A stretch of 64,000 bases of DNA from Diplonema papillatum (Eukaryota > Euglenozoa > Diplonemea > Diplonemida > Diplonemidae): contig JAPJBO010000846.1 in the NCBI GenBank assembly GCA_030068145.1, forward strand, positions 35,963 to 99,962. Direction: 5' to 3'. The translations under genes and the position numbers were made by a program. How positions within the stretch are numbered: position 1 is the first letter of the stretch; each line of letters starts with the position of its first letter. Below, piece after piece: positions 21,034 to 30,133 of the stretch. The notes beneath the pieces are model-generated. The model did no database searches. It was not told the origin of the DNA and worked only from the letters and a program-made list of their open reading frames with translations.

Positions 21034-21454
21034 GTATGCCCCCTTTTCCCCCCGTTTCTCCAAACCCAAGAAACATTTTTCCCCCTGCCGACCCTAAAAC
21101 GGCACAGGACTGGTTCTCCATTGACAAACGCCTTGCTTAAGCTCGGCACCCGGTTGCTTTGGCAACCTGTCGCTTTTGTGACGCCACAAACTTCGTTTCC
21201 CGAGACGTTACCATACGGCCCAACCCCCGAACACCAAGAGAGGTACAGTTCGGAAGGGGCCGCACGTCAAAGTAGGAAAAGGCATATAGAACCGATAAAG
21301 AACAAAAAAAGTCGTAACCCAACACAGGACGAGAAGGAAGGAGCAGCACCACCAGAACCGAGAAAGAACAAAAAAAGAAGAATACTACGCACCAAACCCA
21401 CCACCCTCCCCAACCCGGGCTTCCTCTTTACCCCTGCAAACCCGTGAATAGGTG

Positions 21455-21880
21455 CTACGGGAGTATCTGGCAACCGCTGCTTTACAGTGCATGCTAATCC
21501 ATGTGGTTCATGTACTTAAAAGAACTCAATGCTTAACAGTGCTCACGTGGGCGGTGTCTTCGGACAGCACCTCGTGATGTTCGCACCACAAAACAAAGAA
21601 GACAGTGAAATGTTCGTTACCTGGTCGGGTTTCGCTCACGACCGTTTCCTGAACAATCTCCGCGGTTAAATAACCTGGCCTCAGTGGTGCAAGCACCACG
21701 CACTCTTCAAACCCAAGAAACATCCACCCCCCCCTTTTTTTTTGCGATAACCAGTAACCACCTCCTGTAGTGAGCATGCTTGTTACAGCGAAAAAAGAAC
21801 GTTGGCAGCGGTTTAACCTGAACGCGTGTACATGATCCATGTGGTTCATGCACTTAAAAGAACTCAATGCTAAACGAGGG
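21455..21880 (+). repeat. Dispersed repeat family C, two partial copies in a putative intron
   Basis: Both copies (about 21470-21560 and 21820-21880) contain CATGTGGTTCATG(T/C)ACTTAAAAG and AACTCAATGC. Family C also lies downstream of the exon-like segments at 48658 and 59628. Confidence 0.7.
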
Positions 21881-22070
21881 CGGCATAGAGAGTACGACAA
21901 CTCTGTGGCACCATAAAGTCCAGAAAGTCTTTGGTAAAGAAAGAAAACCCAAAATACCGTCACTAAAAGGCATCAAACGATGCTGAAAGTAAATAATGTC
22001 GTCGACAACGAAAAGCAAAAGAATAAGCCAAAACTACGCATTTCTTCACCACAACGAACACCATACACAG

Positions 22071-22229
22071 GGGAGTTCTTTCACCGGCACGCTGCCTGCC
22101 ACGCCTCCGGAGGACGATGATCGGGCCCCAAAAGACTTGTTCCCTGGGGAGGAGCACCTGCAGAAACTCGAAGAAAACGACCGAGAATGGCTCCGAAACC
22201 GCCAGGAGGAACGACGCCGCCAGGACGTG
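22071..22229 (+). CDS. Candidate exon 2 (53 codons), charged helical segment, locus 1
   Basis: Bounded by ACACAG and GTGTGC, in phase 0 at both ends. It encodes ...KDLFPGEEHLQKLEENDREW, then LRNRQEERRRQDV. A second locus (60152-60295) encodes the same core (ELFPGEEKLQLLEQRDREWL, RQEERQRQE) with many synonymous-position differences. This is good evidence that the segment is, or was, protein-coding. The strongly charged sequence predicts an alpha helix or coiled coil. Gene family not recognised. Confidence 0.55.
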
Positions 22230-22314
22230 GTGTGCCTCGTCTCCCTTCCCCCTTTTTTGAAAAGAAGAAAGAAAAACGCCGCTCCTGGTCCAGGAACGTG
22301 ACTGTCAACCACAG

Positions 22315-22493
22315 CTTGCAAAGCTGGAGTCGGAGGCAGCTCAGTGCCACCTCCCCGTCCGCTCTGCCCTGCGGCTGACCGTCTCGACGAGCTTGTGTTC
22401 AGCGCGAGCGCCAAGCCTTGATGCTTTAGTTTGGGAAATCGGTAGCCACTTGACCCGTAGGCCCGTGGCTCTGCATCACATGAAGATCTGTCC
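22315..22493 (+). CDS. Candidate exon 3, cut by a transposon end, locus 1
   Basis: Follows an 85-bp GT-AG intron (22230-22314) in phase 0. It reads LAKLESEAAQ... and then SLDALVWEIGSHLTRRPV. The same ending is encoded at 38084 (LALDELVFSASAKPQGAPR, DALVWEIGSHLTRRPV). Relative to that copy, locus 1 has a ~60-bp insertion and a 17-bp deletion that together restore the frame. The terminal inverted repeat of the 5.6-kb element begins at 22494, inside this exon, so the gene is probably broken here. Confidence 0.45.
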
Positions 22494-22844
22494 CAGTGGC
22501 TTATATATGGGTCTGGTGCTCGGACCAAGTCCGAGCAGAGAAGTAGCTCCATATACCCGATGTTGACCCCATACGACATCAGGGGATAAGCTTCTATATC
22601 CACATTTGGACCGTCGGTCAGAATTTGGAAAGGCCGCCGGAAAAAAAAAAAAAAAATGGCACTACCGTGACTGCATCGTCCCCCAGGCGCCGGCAGCGGT
22701 GGCCAATGTGCAATTGGAGGGGCAACCACTGCACCAGCAAAGGCTACAGAAGGAGTGCACGCAGGGGGAATCCCACTTCCCAGCACCAGTAGAAGTGGCC
22801 AGTTTGGATGCAAGTTGGACGGGCACGGGGGAAAGAACAACAGC

Positions 22845-22930
22845 TCTGCATGACACATCACGTGCGAAGAGATAATCGCCGGCAATGCAGATTATCGCCA
22901 CAGATTCTTTGCATTCTGACCCAAACTATC
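22845..22930 (+). repeat. Dispersed repeat family D
   Basis: GACACATCACGTGCGAAGAG and GCAGATTATCGCCACAGATT, also at 44725-44790, 44825-44950 and 63518-63560, and inverted at 9790-9930. It overlaps the start of the hAT-like ORF. Confidence 0.75.
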
Positions 22931-24314
22931 TACCAGACAAAATGCCAGGGATAAAACACATAGAAAGTCGAAAAATGAAGCGTCAAACAAGTCAATCGAC
23001 CTTGCAAGGCTTTGTCACAAGTAAGAAGCCCAAACCTGCTCCAAAGCCAGCAGACGAGCCGAAGGCTGTTCGCGAGGATGCAGAGTGGGGGAAGCTGTAC
23101 TCGCAAGACTATGCCAAGTGGACAAAGAAGGACGTGGCGAGCCTGGGAGGAGGTACAAAGACGCTGAAGGAGTACGTGAAAGTCCAAGCAAAGGCAAGGC
23201 ATATGACACGTGGAGGTTGGCAAAATTGGCCAACCGCCCTCCTCATCTCCACCATGACAATCTTTGATTCATTGGTTGATGAGGACAACAAGAACCCGCC
23301 CCATCGGCGCCAGACATTGGAGCAGCTGCAGTCTTCCGCCTACTCAAGCGCATCCTTGCGCCTTTCCCCCGTCTTCTCCTCTACACTACAGGCAGCAGCT
23401 TTGGTTTGCACTGCATTGGGGGACTCACATCTTCCAGTGTTCACTACTCGGCCCATGCTTGCTCCAGAGGTACTCGGTCTCGATCCCGGCACAGCCGAGG
23501 ACGCCGATGTCGTGAATGCTGCATATGAGGGTCTGGAAGGCTTCACAGCAATTGATGCACGATTCATTGAGGCCTACCACACAGAACACGCAGAGCCGTA
23601 CCTCAATGCGTTACTCTCTGCCATTAAAAACCGCCTGCGCATTGCCCCTCTTCTTACTGCGATGAGCTCACTGTTTGATCCTAGTGGACCTGTTCTTCGG
23701 GAAGGTGGTGACCCCGACGTTGCAACAACGCATCTCTCCACCATCCTAACGTTTTATGGTGAAACCAAGGTGCTGGTGAACGCAAATGGGCAGCCCACAG
23801 GGCCAATGCTTTTTTTTAGCCCCCAATTCTGCAGGGAAGCTGAGGGTGAATTGCCGGGTGTGCTTGCGGCTCTGAAGAGGCTTTACGAAGCCAACCCGCA
23901 TGAAAAGACGTACTCCGGGGCAGTCACCCTTTTTTAAACGACCGCACACTGCGCGACGCCCACCCCCGCACTTCCACCATCATGAGCATATCGCTGCTCA
24001 TGCCACTGGCGAACGCAAGCCCTGAACGGCTCTTCTCCATGCTGAAGCTGTTGAAGACCCGCCTGCGTGGCAGTCTGGGGGATGATTCACTGCAGGAGCT
24101 GTTGACGCTCTTATTAGTGGCCGAGTACAGCGACACTGATGGATTGCCAAAGAGCGAGGTAAAAGCCTTTCTTGAGGCATTCCTCTCCGAGAAAGAACGG
24201 CACAGGCAGTTCCGGTCAACTCCTTTCTACTTTTCTCAGAGACAAGATACTGCGGATTCGGGTCGGCAGCTCCTGCTGTTGCTGACCTGCGACTGGAGGG
24301 CAGGTGCAGGTTGA
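22885..24314 (+). pseudogene. hAT-superfamily transposase remnant with one frame change
   Basis: The ATG at 22885 opens 350 codons with a Lys-rich N-terminus (MKRQTSQSTLQGFVTSKKPK) and a long helical middle region, stopping at 23935. Translation resumes in the -1 frame from about 23934 and encodes NDRTLRDAHP...ISLLMPLANASPERLFSMLK and LLKTRLRGSL. This is the typical hAT C-terminal dimerisation region. The shift falls on CTTTTTTAAAC: a lost T would explain it, and slippage is conceivable. No clear DDE catalytic block is visible, so the protein is probably internally deleted. The first 15 codons lie in dispersed repeat family D; ATG 22942 is an alternative start. Confidence 0.65.
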
Positions 24315-24442
24315 GGCCGGAGAGGAGGCAGAGACACCGGCAGGCGAGCCAACTCAGTGCAAAAATTGTAGAAAAACAGTGAAAACGCAAAAAAGCCGTT
24401 ATCGGTCCAAATTTGGAAAATGGGCCGGAGACCAAGCTAATG

Positions 24443-25490
24443 CCCTGGTCCGAGCAACAAAAAAAAAAAAAAAAGCACAGAATTCCCTGGCTGAGGGGCC
24501 CAGTAGTAGTGCTACAGTACAGCAGTCACACTCGCAGTACACAGCACCGGTTACTGCACCTTTGGATCATCGTTGAAGCAACGTACAGCCTCAATTTTGG
24601 AACCTGCGACTGGCCCAATAGCTTGAAAAAAGTTTCCGCGCCTGCGGCGCTGGTATTTCTGGCTTGTGTGTATTGTTTCATGACGTGTTGTCAAGAAAGC
24701 GAAGACCGCGGCTGTCCGCCCTGCTGTTGCAGATTACTGCCAAGTGTTCTTGAATGATCCCGGCACACGGCTAAAGTACCCCAGCACTCGCCTTCTTCGC
24801 ATGGCTCTTTTGCTTCCGAAGGACAGTCTCTGTGATGGACAGTAGTGACAACCAAAAAGAGGTGCAGCCTGTCGGATATAAACGTGCAGTTGTGCCGCAA
24901 CTGGGATTTTTAGTAACTCCGAGCAACTTTTGGACAGTTACGTGGGAGGAATTTTTATATATAAGGCCCTGGTCCGAGCAACCAAAAAAAAAAAAAAAAA
25001 AGCACAGAATGATGCCCCGGCTGAGGGGCCCAGTAGTAGTGCTACAGTACAGCAGTCACACTAGCAGTACACAGCACCGGTTACTGAAGCAACGTACAGC
25101 CTCAATTTTGGAACCTGCGACTGGCCCAATAGCTTGAAAAAAGTTTCCGCGCCTGTGGCGCTGGTATTTCTGGCTTGTGTATTGTTTTTTTCATGGCGTG
25201 TTGCCAAGAAAGCGAAGACCGCGGCTGTCCGCCATGCTGTTACAGATTACTGCCAAGTGTTCTTGAATGATCCCGGCACACTGCTACAGTACCCCAACAC
25301 TCGCCTTCTTCGCATGGCTCTTTTGCTTCCGAAGGACAGTCTCTGTGACGGACAGTAGTGACAACCACAAAGAGGTGCACCCTGTCGGGTACATAAACGT
25401 GCAGTTGTGCCGCAACTGGGATTTTTAGTAACTCCGAGCAACTTATGGACAGTTACGTGGGAGGAATTTTTATATACAAGGCCCTGCCCC
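24443..25490. repeat. Two direct copies of a ~525-bp unit with A-tracts
   Basis: Each starts GCCCTGGTCCGAGCAAC, followed by an A16-A17 run, GCACAGAAT and about 480 bp of shared sequence, ending TTTTTATATA(T/C)AAGGCCCTG. A third, inverted copy lies at about 27556-28072 and forms the right end of the composite. Copy 2 keeps a short open frame (LKKVSAPVALVFLACVLFFS) that looks like one membrane helix, but copies 1 and 3 do not, so it is probably not a gene. Confidence 0.85.
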
Positions 25491-25928
25491 TTTTTAAAAA
25501 AAAAAAAAAAACATATTCTATGCTGCGGACCCGAAGCCAACCTCACGCGCATCTTTGGACAGAGTGAGGTAACCTACAGACAAAATATTGGATGAATTTG
25601 CAGCCCGCAACACAGCAGTCATACTGTCTGTTTGTGCGCGAGTCCGCTATCAGGAGCCCAGCGGGAAAGCAACAGAATGGACCACTTGGCTTATGCACGA
25701 GATCAAGTCTAGCTCGATAGCGAAAGAGCGAAGGCATATTTTTAGTACTAACAATCTTGTGGGTTGCCCTTCAATGTATTGTGCAGGCTAAAAAGACGTA
25801 GGCAGCGTGTTTTGGTGGTTGATCAGAATTCCTTACCTGAATACACACAGGGTAAATACAAGTGGGAAAACGATCAACCGGCACGCACAAACGAAACGAA
25901 GCGCCTGTCTTTATTGTATAAACAGTGG

Positions 25929-27186
25929 TTAAAGGGGGGGGTCGAATAATATATCACTGTGTTATTATTCGATTTGTCGAATAATAAAAAAAAATTGGGG
26001 AGGCATGATGTGTCGAATAATAACAGGGTCAAATAATAAAAAAAATTGGGATGGAGACAGTGGCTTCAAGCGCATCTCAGTTTCGAGCTACATCTAGAGG
26101 ACGCACAGGGAGCTCAAGTTGCGCTGTACAATCCGTCTTGTGCATCCTGCGGCAACTACGTCAGAAAGGCTAGAGCACCATATCGCCTTTGCAACATACC
26201 AGTACTGGCTTGCCCGCGAAAAGAGGCCTTTGGTGTGATGACCAATACAAATGCGTAGCGAAATGCCTGCGCCCCATCGGTGTTGTGGCAGAAAGCTACC
26301 ATGAGTATCCACTCGAGTCCGGTGCTGAAGCAGCGCTTTCCTTGTTTGAAGAGTGCCAGTCATTGACTGTTGTCAATGGTGTTTTCACGATCGCGCTGCA
26401 ACGCGTGACAGAAGTGTCCTTCGTGTTTAAAGCGCTTTGCAGCACTGCTCTTTGGTGTGGCTTCCAAACCAGACGGCTCTTCCGTGAAACAACCGAACCC
26501 CTTCTTGATTTTCTCTGGTGCTGGCAAGCTGCAGAGTCCAGTGCCTACAGCAAAGACGTGAACGTAGCATTCACGAAGTGCGGTGTCACCACGAGCAAGT
26601 TTTTATCTTGGAGTTCGGAGAATACCTGACCAAGGAATATAAGGGACAGCGGGCGTTACTGATAGTAGACTGCTACTCCTCACGTCACCGAAGCTGCTGC
26701 ACAGTCTTATGCCGACCGTGGAATTTCCGCTATCACCATTCCATCTGGCTGCACTCAAGACGTCGAGTTTCGTGACCTGGACGTATTCTTCGTCCTCACA
26801 CACTACGATGTCTGTTCATCTAAGTACTTCTTCGACAAAGCAATGGCCAAGATGAACAGTGCCACTCGAAGAGTGAGAATGACGGAGTGGGTGGCCCAGG
26901 CAACTGCGAAAACCCTTGACAAGATTAATGTGCATGTTAGCTTCAAGAAACTGGGCTACTTCCTTGGGTGCCCGGGGTGTTCGGCAAAAAATGATGTCAA
27001 ACTCCTAAGTTGCCAGACTACGTGTGGACACCACAGATAGGCAAGCAACTGGAAAGGCGACAACGTTTCGCTCTGAACTGCATCCAGACTGCCGTGTGTC
27101 AAATAACAACAGGGTCAAATGATACAAAAGAAATTGACAGCCAGGCGTGTGTCAAATAAATGTTATTATTCGACCCCCCCCTTTAA
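25929..27186. mobile_element. Tc1/mariner (pogo-like) element with 22-bp perfect terminal inverted repeats
   Basis: The left end TTAAAGGGGGGGGTCGAATA (from 25929) is the exact reverse complement of the right end finishing at 27186 (...TATTCGACCCCCCCCTTTAA). The ends also share subterminal TCGAATAATAA/CAAATAATAA motifs. The element carries a decayed DDE transposase (next entry). A ~146-bp relative at 44041-44186 keeps only the ends. Confidence 0.75.
26588..27040 (+). pseudogene. DDE-superfamily (pogo/jerky type) transposase fragment, frameshifted
   Basis: Frame 1 encodes FGEYLTKEYKGQRALLIVDC. After a one-base shift at about 26680 the next frame reads HVTEAAAQSYADRGISAITI, PSGCTQDVEFRDLDVFFV and ...ATAKTLDKINVHVSFKKLGY. 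LLIVD, the following HVT, IPSGCT and the C-terminal helix are the usual landmarks of this family (compare IPGGCT...QPLDV). The upstream part (25590-26580) shows only broken frames. Non-functional. Confidence 0.7.
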
Positions 27187-27380
27187 AGCACCTGCTTTGT
27201 AGGAAATTCTTGAGGAGGCTGCCAGCTGCAAAAGATCAAAGGAGGTAAATGTGCTGTAACCCACACGAAACACAGGTGAATCTGGGTTCAGTGGCGGGCG
27301 TAAGCGTTCAACAAAAAAGACCCACTTTGTACTTAGCCTCCTTTGAAGTAAGCACAACGCAGTCCCTCGAGTATTTTCCC
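27187..27380 (+). repeat. Dispersed repeat family B
   Basis: AGCACCTGCTTTGTAGGAAA to CCCTCGAGTATTTTC, directly abutting the pogo element's right end. The same unit occurs at 32317, 34084, 43269 and, split, around 60887-61297. Confidence 0.85.
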
Positions 27381-28337
27381 CCACATGTGCTTGCCACAGG
27401 TTGGTCCACATGCAGGTTGTGCCTAGCCCCACAAGTCGCCAAGGCCGCACAGCCACTTGTCGCCAAGCTAGTAGTGACACTATTATTTTTTTGTCCGCCG
27501 CACATAGTTACGTTATTTCATAGGGGAAAAGGGGGTTTTCTTTTGAGTGGGATAAATACGCGGGGCCTTATATACAAAAAGTACTCCCCTGTAACTGTAC
27601 ATAAGTTGCTCGGAGTTACTCAAAATCCCAGTTGCGGCACAACTGCACGTTTATGTACCCGACAGGGTGCACCTCTTTGCGGTTGTCACTACTGTCCACC
27701 ACAGAGACTGTCCTTCGGGAAGCAAAAGAGCCATGCGAAGAAGGGGGTACAGCAGTGTGCCGGGATCATTCAAGGACACTTGGCAGCATTCTGCAACAGC
27801 AGGGCGGACAGCCGCGGTCTTCACTTTCTTGGCAACACGTCATGAAACAATACACAAGCCAGAAATGCCAGCGCCGCAGGCGCGGAAACTTTTTTCAAGC
27901 TATTGGGCAAGTCGCAGGTTCCAAAATTGAGGCTGTACGTTGCTTCAACGATGATCCAAAGGTGCAGTAACCGGTGCTGTGTACTGCTAGTGTGACTGCT
28001 GTACTGTAGCACTACTACTGGGCCCCTCAGCCGGGGCATCATTCTGTGCTTTTTTTTTTTTTTTTTTTGTTGCTCGGACTTGTCCGAGCACCAGACCCAT
28101 ATATAAGCCACTGTAAATACGCAGTCTTTTTTTTCCCTCCGCGGTTTTATTGTCGCAAACGAATCCCCGTGTGCAGCGGGCGGTGCCCACGGCACGCGGC
28201 ACCAAGCATCCATGCGGAGCATCAAGCTCGTGTAACAGCCAGCGCACACGTATCAGGCTGCCACACAAACCCACATCATGCTCGCACACACACACGTATC
28301 AGGTTACCACACAACGCACATACACCCTCTCCGGTAG

Positions 28338-28476
28338 CTCCGGTCCGCTGACCTCCGCGGCCTTTGAAAATTCCCTCTACCTTGAGCGTCCACCTGTGGA
28401 CCACACGTATGTTCTCCGAGACCGAAAACGGAGCGTACGCCCTGCTGCCTCCCCAAATTGCGCAATCGCCGAGGAG
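28338..28476 (+). CDS. Candidate upstream exon, possibly of the USP gene at 29099
   Basis: Follows CCCTCTCCGGTAG (acceptor-like) and encodes AAFENSLYLERPPVDHTYVL, RDRKRSV... and ...NCAIAEE, ending in phase 0 at GAG|GTAATG. The USP coding exon at 29099 also begins in phase 0 and lacks a start codon, so the two could be joined. No family similarity seen; the intervening sequence contains a USP pseudo-fragment. Confidence 0.25.
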
Positions 28477-28621
28477 GTAATGTCCGGATTGCATTCCCGC
28501 GAAGAAGACTTGATGCATAGCATCAAACATACACGCGAGACAAGTTTCTGCCAACACGAAACTAAGACTTTTTACATAAGCACCGCCGTGTGTTGTTTCC
28601 CTGCTGTGATTGTGTGTGTAG

Positions 28622-28722
28622 GGCAAGATCCACCTCCTGAACGTCTTCCAAAAACAAGTGATCAACAGGGCCGACGAAGCCAGCTCGTACTTGGAGGCGT
28701 GAAGCTGCAGCTGACGATCTAA
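28622..28722 (+). pseudogene. Universal stress protein exon fragment
   Basis: About 100 bp copy of 29299-29398 (KIHLLNVFQKQVINRADEAS against KIYLLNVFQKQAINRADEAN). It is preceded by TTGTGTGTGTAG, a good acceptor-like site. One G is missing from GGAGGGCGTG, which causes a frameshift and a stop. Confidence 0.8.
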
Positions 28723-28954
28723 AATAAGTCGAACAGTCGGCAATAGGCAACAAACACACACGCACAAGCACGACGTGCTGCGACCAGCAGCACATGGGAT
28801 AGAAGCAGGGAGCCTTAACCAAACGAGGCTGCGGTTTAGATCAGCGCGTTAGAGCAGCCGGCAGAACCATCAACAGTGATGTAAGGATGCTGACAATTTG
28901 GGCTGTACTCCGCTTCAGGGGTTACCCGGGATTGCATTCCAACGCACAAGCACA

Positions 28955-29080
28955 CGCACTGCCACTACCGCAGATACGATACGCACACCAGTACACGATA
29001 CCTTAAAGGAACCTTTTCGACAATGGTCACCCGGAGACTGTAAACCACTGGATCTCTAAGTGAACTCACGCTCTAAAAAT
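28955..29080 (+). promoter_or_regulatory. Type A repeat with ~55-bp module directly upstream of the USP gene
   Basis: CTACCGCAGATACGATACGC, CCAGTACACGATACCTTAAA, then GGTCACCCGGAGACTGTAAA and CTCACGCTCTAAAA. This is a diverged copy of the unit tandemly repeated at 19255-20355. It ends about 20 bp before the gene's splice-acceptor-like TTTACAG, so it may supply the promoter or 5' UTR. An out-of-frame ATG at 29079 opens only 25 codons. Confidence 0.4.
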
Positions 29081-29098
29081 GGCAACCAACGTTTACAG

Positions 29099-30133
29099 GA
29101 GGACAGGCAAGAGTACGAGACTCGCCTGGCGACTCGGAGGCAGCAGTTCGAAATGACGCAGTCCGGCGACGAGAGCCCGTTGATCACCGACGACGACAGG
29201 AACCAGTTCCACATCCTGATCGGGGTCGACAAGAAGAAGTCCGACGAGCACAACGGCGGGCTCATCCGCGCCGTGTACAACAACTCGCACCACGCGAACA
29301 AGATCTACCTCCTGAACGTCTTCCAGAAGCAGGCGATTAACAGAGCCGACGAAGCCAACTCGTACTTGGAGGGCGTGAAGCTGCAGCTGACGCAACTACG
29401 TCCGGAAGTTTCGTGCGAGATTGCAGCCACCCAGGCGAAGGACAAGGCGGGGACAATCCTCGACTACGCCGAGGAGAAGCGGGTGCAGCTGGTCATCTTG
29501 GGCATGGAGGACCGGGAGAAGAAGGCGATCTTCGACAAAAAAACGTCGCCGGGAGTCGTCGACTCGCTGCCGGGGGGAAAAGCCGTCCTTTTGGTGCCGC
29601 CGCCCAACTGGATGAACGGCGTCGACCAGACGAGCCCAATCAATCGGGTGATCCTGGTGTGCCACGACGACACCGAAACGTGCACGAGCACGCTGGTGTA
29701 CTTGGCGCACATCCTGAAGCCGCAAGACAGGGTTATGCTGTTTACCGCCGTCACGCCGCCGCCCCGCTTGGTGGGCGTCCAGCAGTCCAACGACTGCAGC
29801 TCCCTGCAGCCCAACCCGAACTTCGCCGTCAACCTGCAAACCAAAATCGAGACCGCGCAGCGGTCCCTGCAAGTCGCGCGGCAAAAGCTACTCGCAACGA
29901 TGCCGGAGCTGCCGAACGGCAACGTCGACAGCGCCTTCCGCATCTTGGACCCGGAGAAAAACACGCAGGGCCCCGTCGTGCTCGAGGTCGCGGACGAGGT
30001 CGGCGCGTCGATGATCGTGCTGAGCACGGGCGGCGTCGAGGGCTGGCAGAAGGTGCTCCAGGGTGCCGTCAACAACGCGTTTTCCGACCCGAACGAAAAC
30101 GTCGCCCGGTGCTCGGTCCTGCTCGTGCGGTAG
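29099..30133 (+). CDS. Two-domain universal stress protein 1 (main exon, 344 codons)
   Basis: Encodes two UspA-like alpha/beta domains. The first (~residues 35-150) runs from FHILIGVDKKKSDEH through ILGMEDREKKAIFDKK and GKAVLLVPPP. The second (~180-340) runs from VILVCHDDTETCTSTLVYLA through MIVLSTGGVEGWQKVLQGAV and CSVLLVR. USP domains bind nucleotides and act in stress responses; the classical GxxGx9G(S/T) loop is only loosely kept, so ATP binding is uncertain. The coding similarity with the paralogue at 61989 begins exactly after CAG in both genes (EDRQEYETRLATRR against EDLQAYESRLTYRR), which implies a splice acceptor at 29098 and an unplaced first exon. An in-frame ATG exists at 29153. 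Followed by tandem copies of its own 3' end. Confidence 0.85.
   Translation, partial: EDRQEYETRLATRRQQFEMTQSGDESPLITDDDRNQFHILIGVDKKKSDEHNGGLIRAVYNNSHHANKIYLLNVFQKQAINRADEANSYLEGVKLQLTQLRPEVSCEIAATQAKDKAGTILDYAEEKRVQLVILGMEDREKKAIFDKKTSPGVVDSLPGGKAVLLVPPPNWMNGVDQTSPINRVILVCHDDTETCTSTLVYLAHILKPQDRVMLFTAVTPPPRLVGVQQSNDCSSLQPNPNFAVNLQTKIETAQRSLQVARQKLLATMPELPNGNVDSAFRILDPEKNTQGPVVLEVADEVGASMIVLSTGGVEGWQKVLQGAVNNAFSDPNENVARCSVLLVR

Larger units (their letters stand above)
22494..28113. mobile_element. Composite transposon-like unit with 43-bp terminal inverted repeats
   Basis: CAGTGGCTTATATATGGGTC (from 22494) and the rest of a 44-base end match the reverse complement of 28071-28113 with one base missing. 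The end begins CAGTG, compatible with hAT-type termini, and the unit carries a hAT-like transposase remnant. Inside are two direct copies and one inverted copy of a ~525-bp unit with A-tracts, and a nested pogo-type element. I see no matching 8-bp target duplication (left flank ATCTGTCC, right flank TAAATACG), so the present ends may be rearranged. Confidence 0.65.

Noticed and set aside
20698..21447. Full 249-codon frame beyond the first-exon candidate
   Set aside because: After the donor at 21034 the sequence turns into pyrimidine-rich and Lys/Arg low-complexity text typical of intron; only 20845-21033 is kept.
24443..25358. Small membrane-helix ORFs in the 525-bp repeat units
   Set aside because: Only one of three copies is open and none has a good start.
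27249..27845. 198-codon frame
   Set aside because: Covers a family B repeat and the inverted 525-bp unit; no similarity and not preserved in the other copies.
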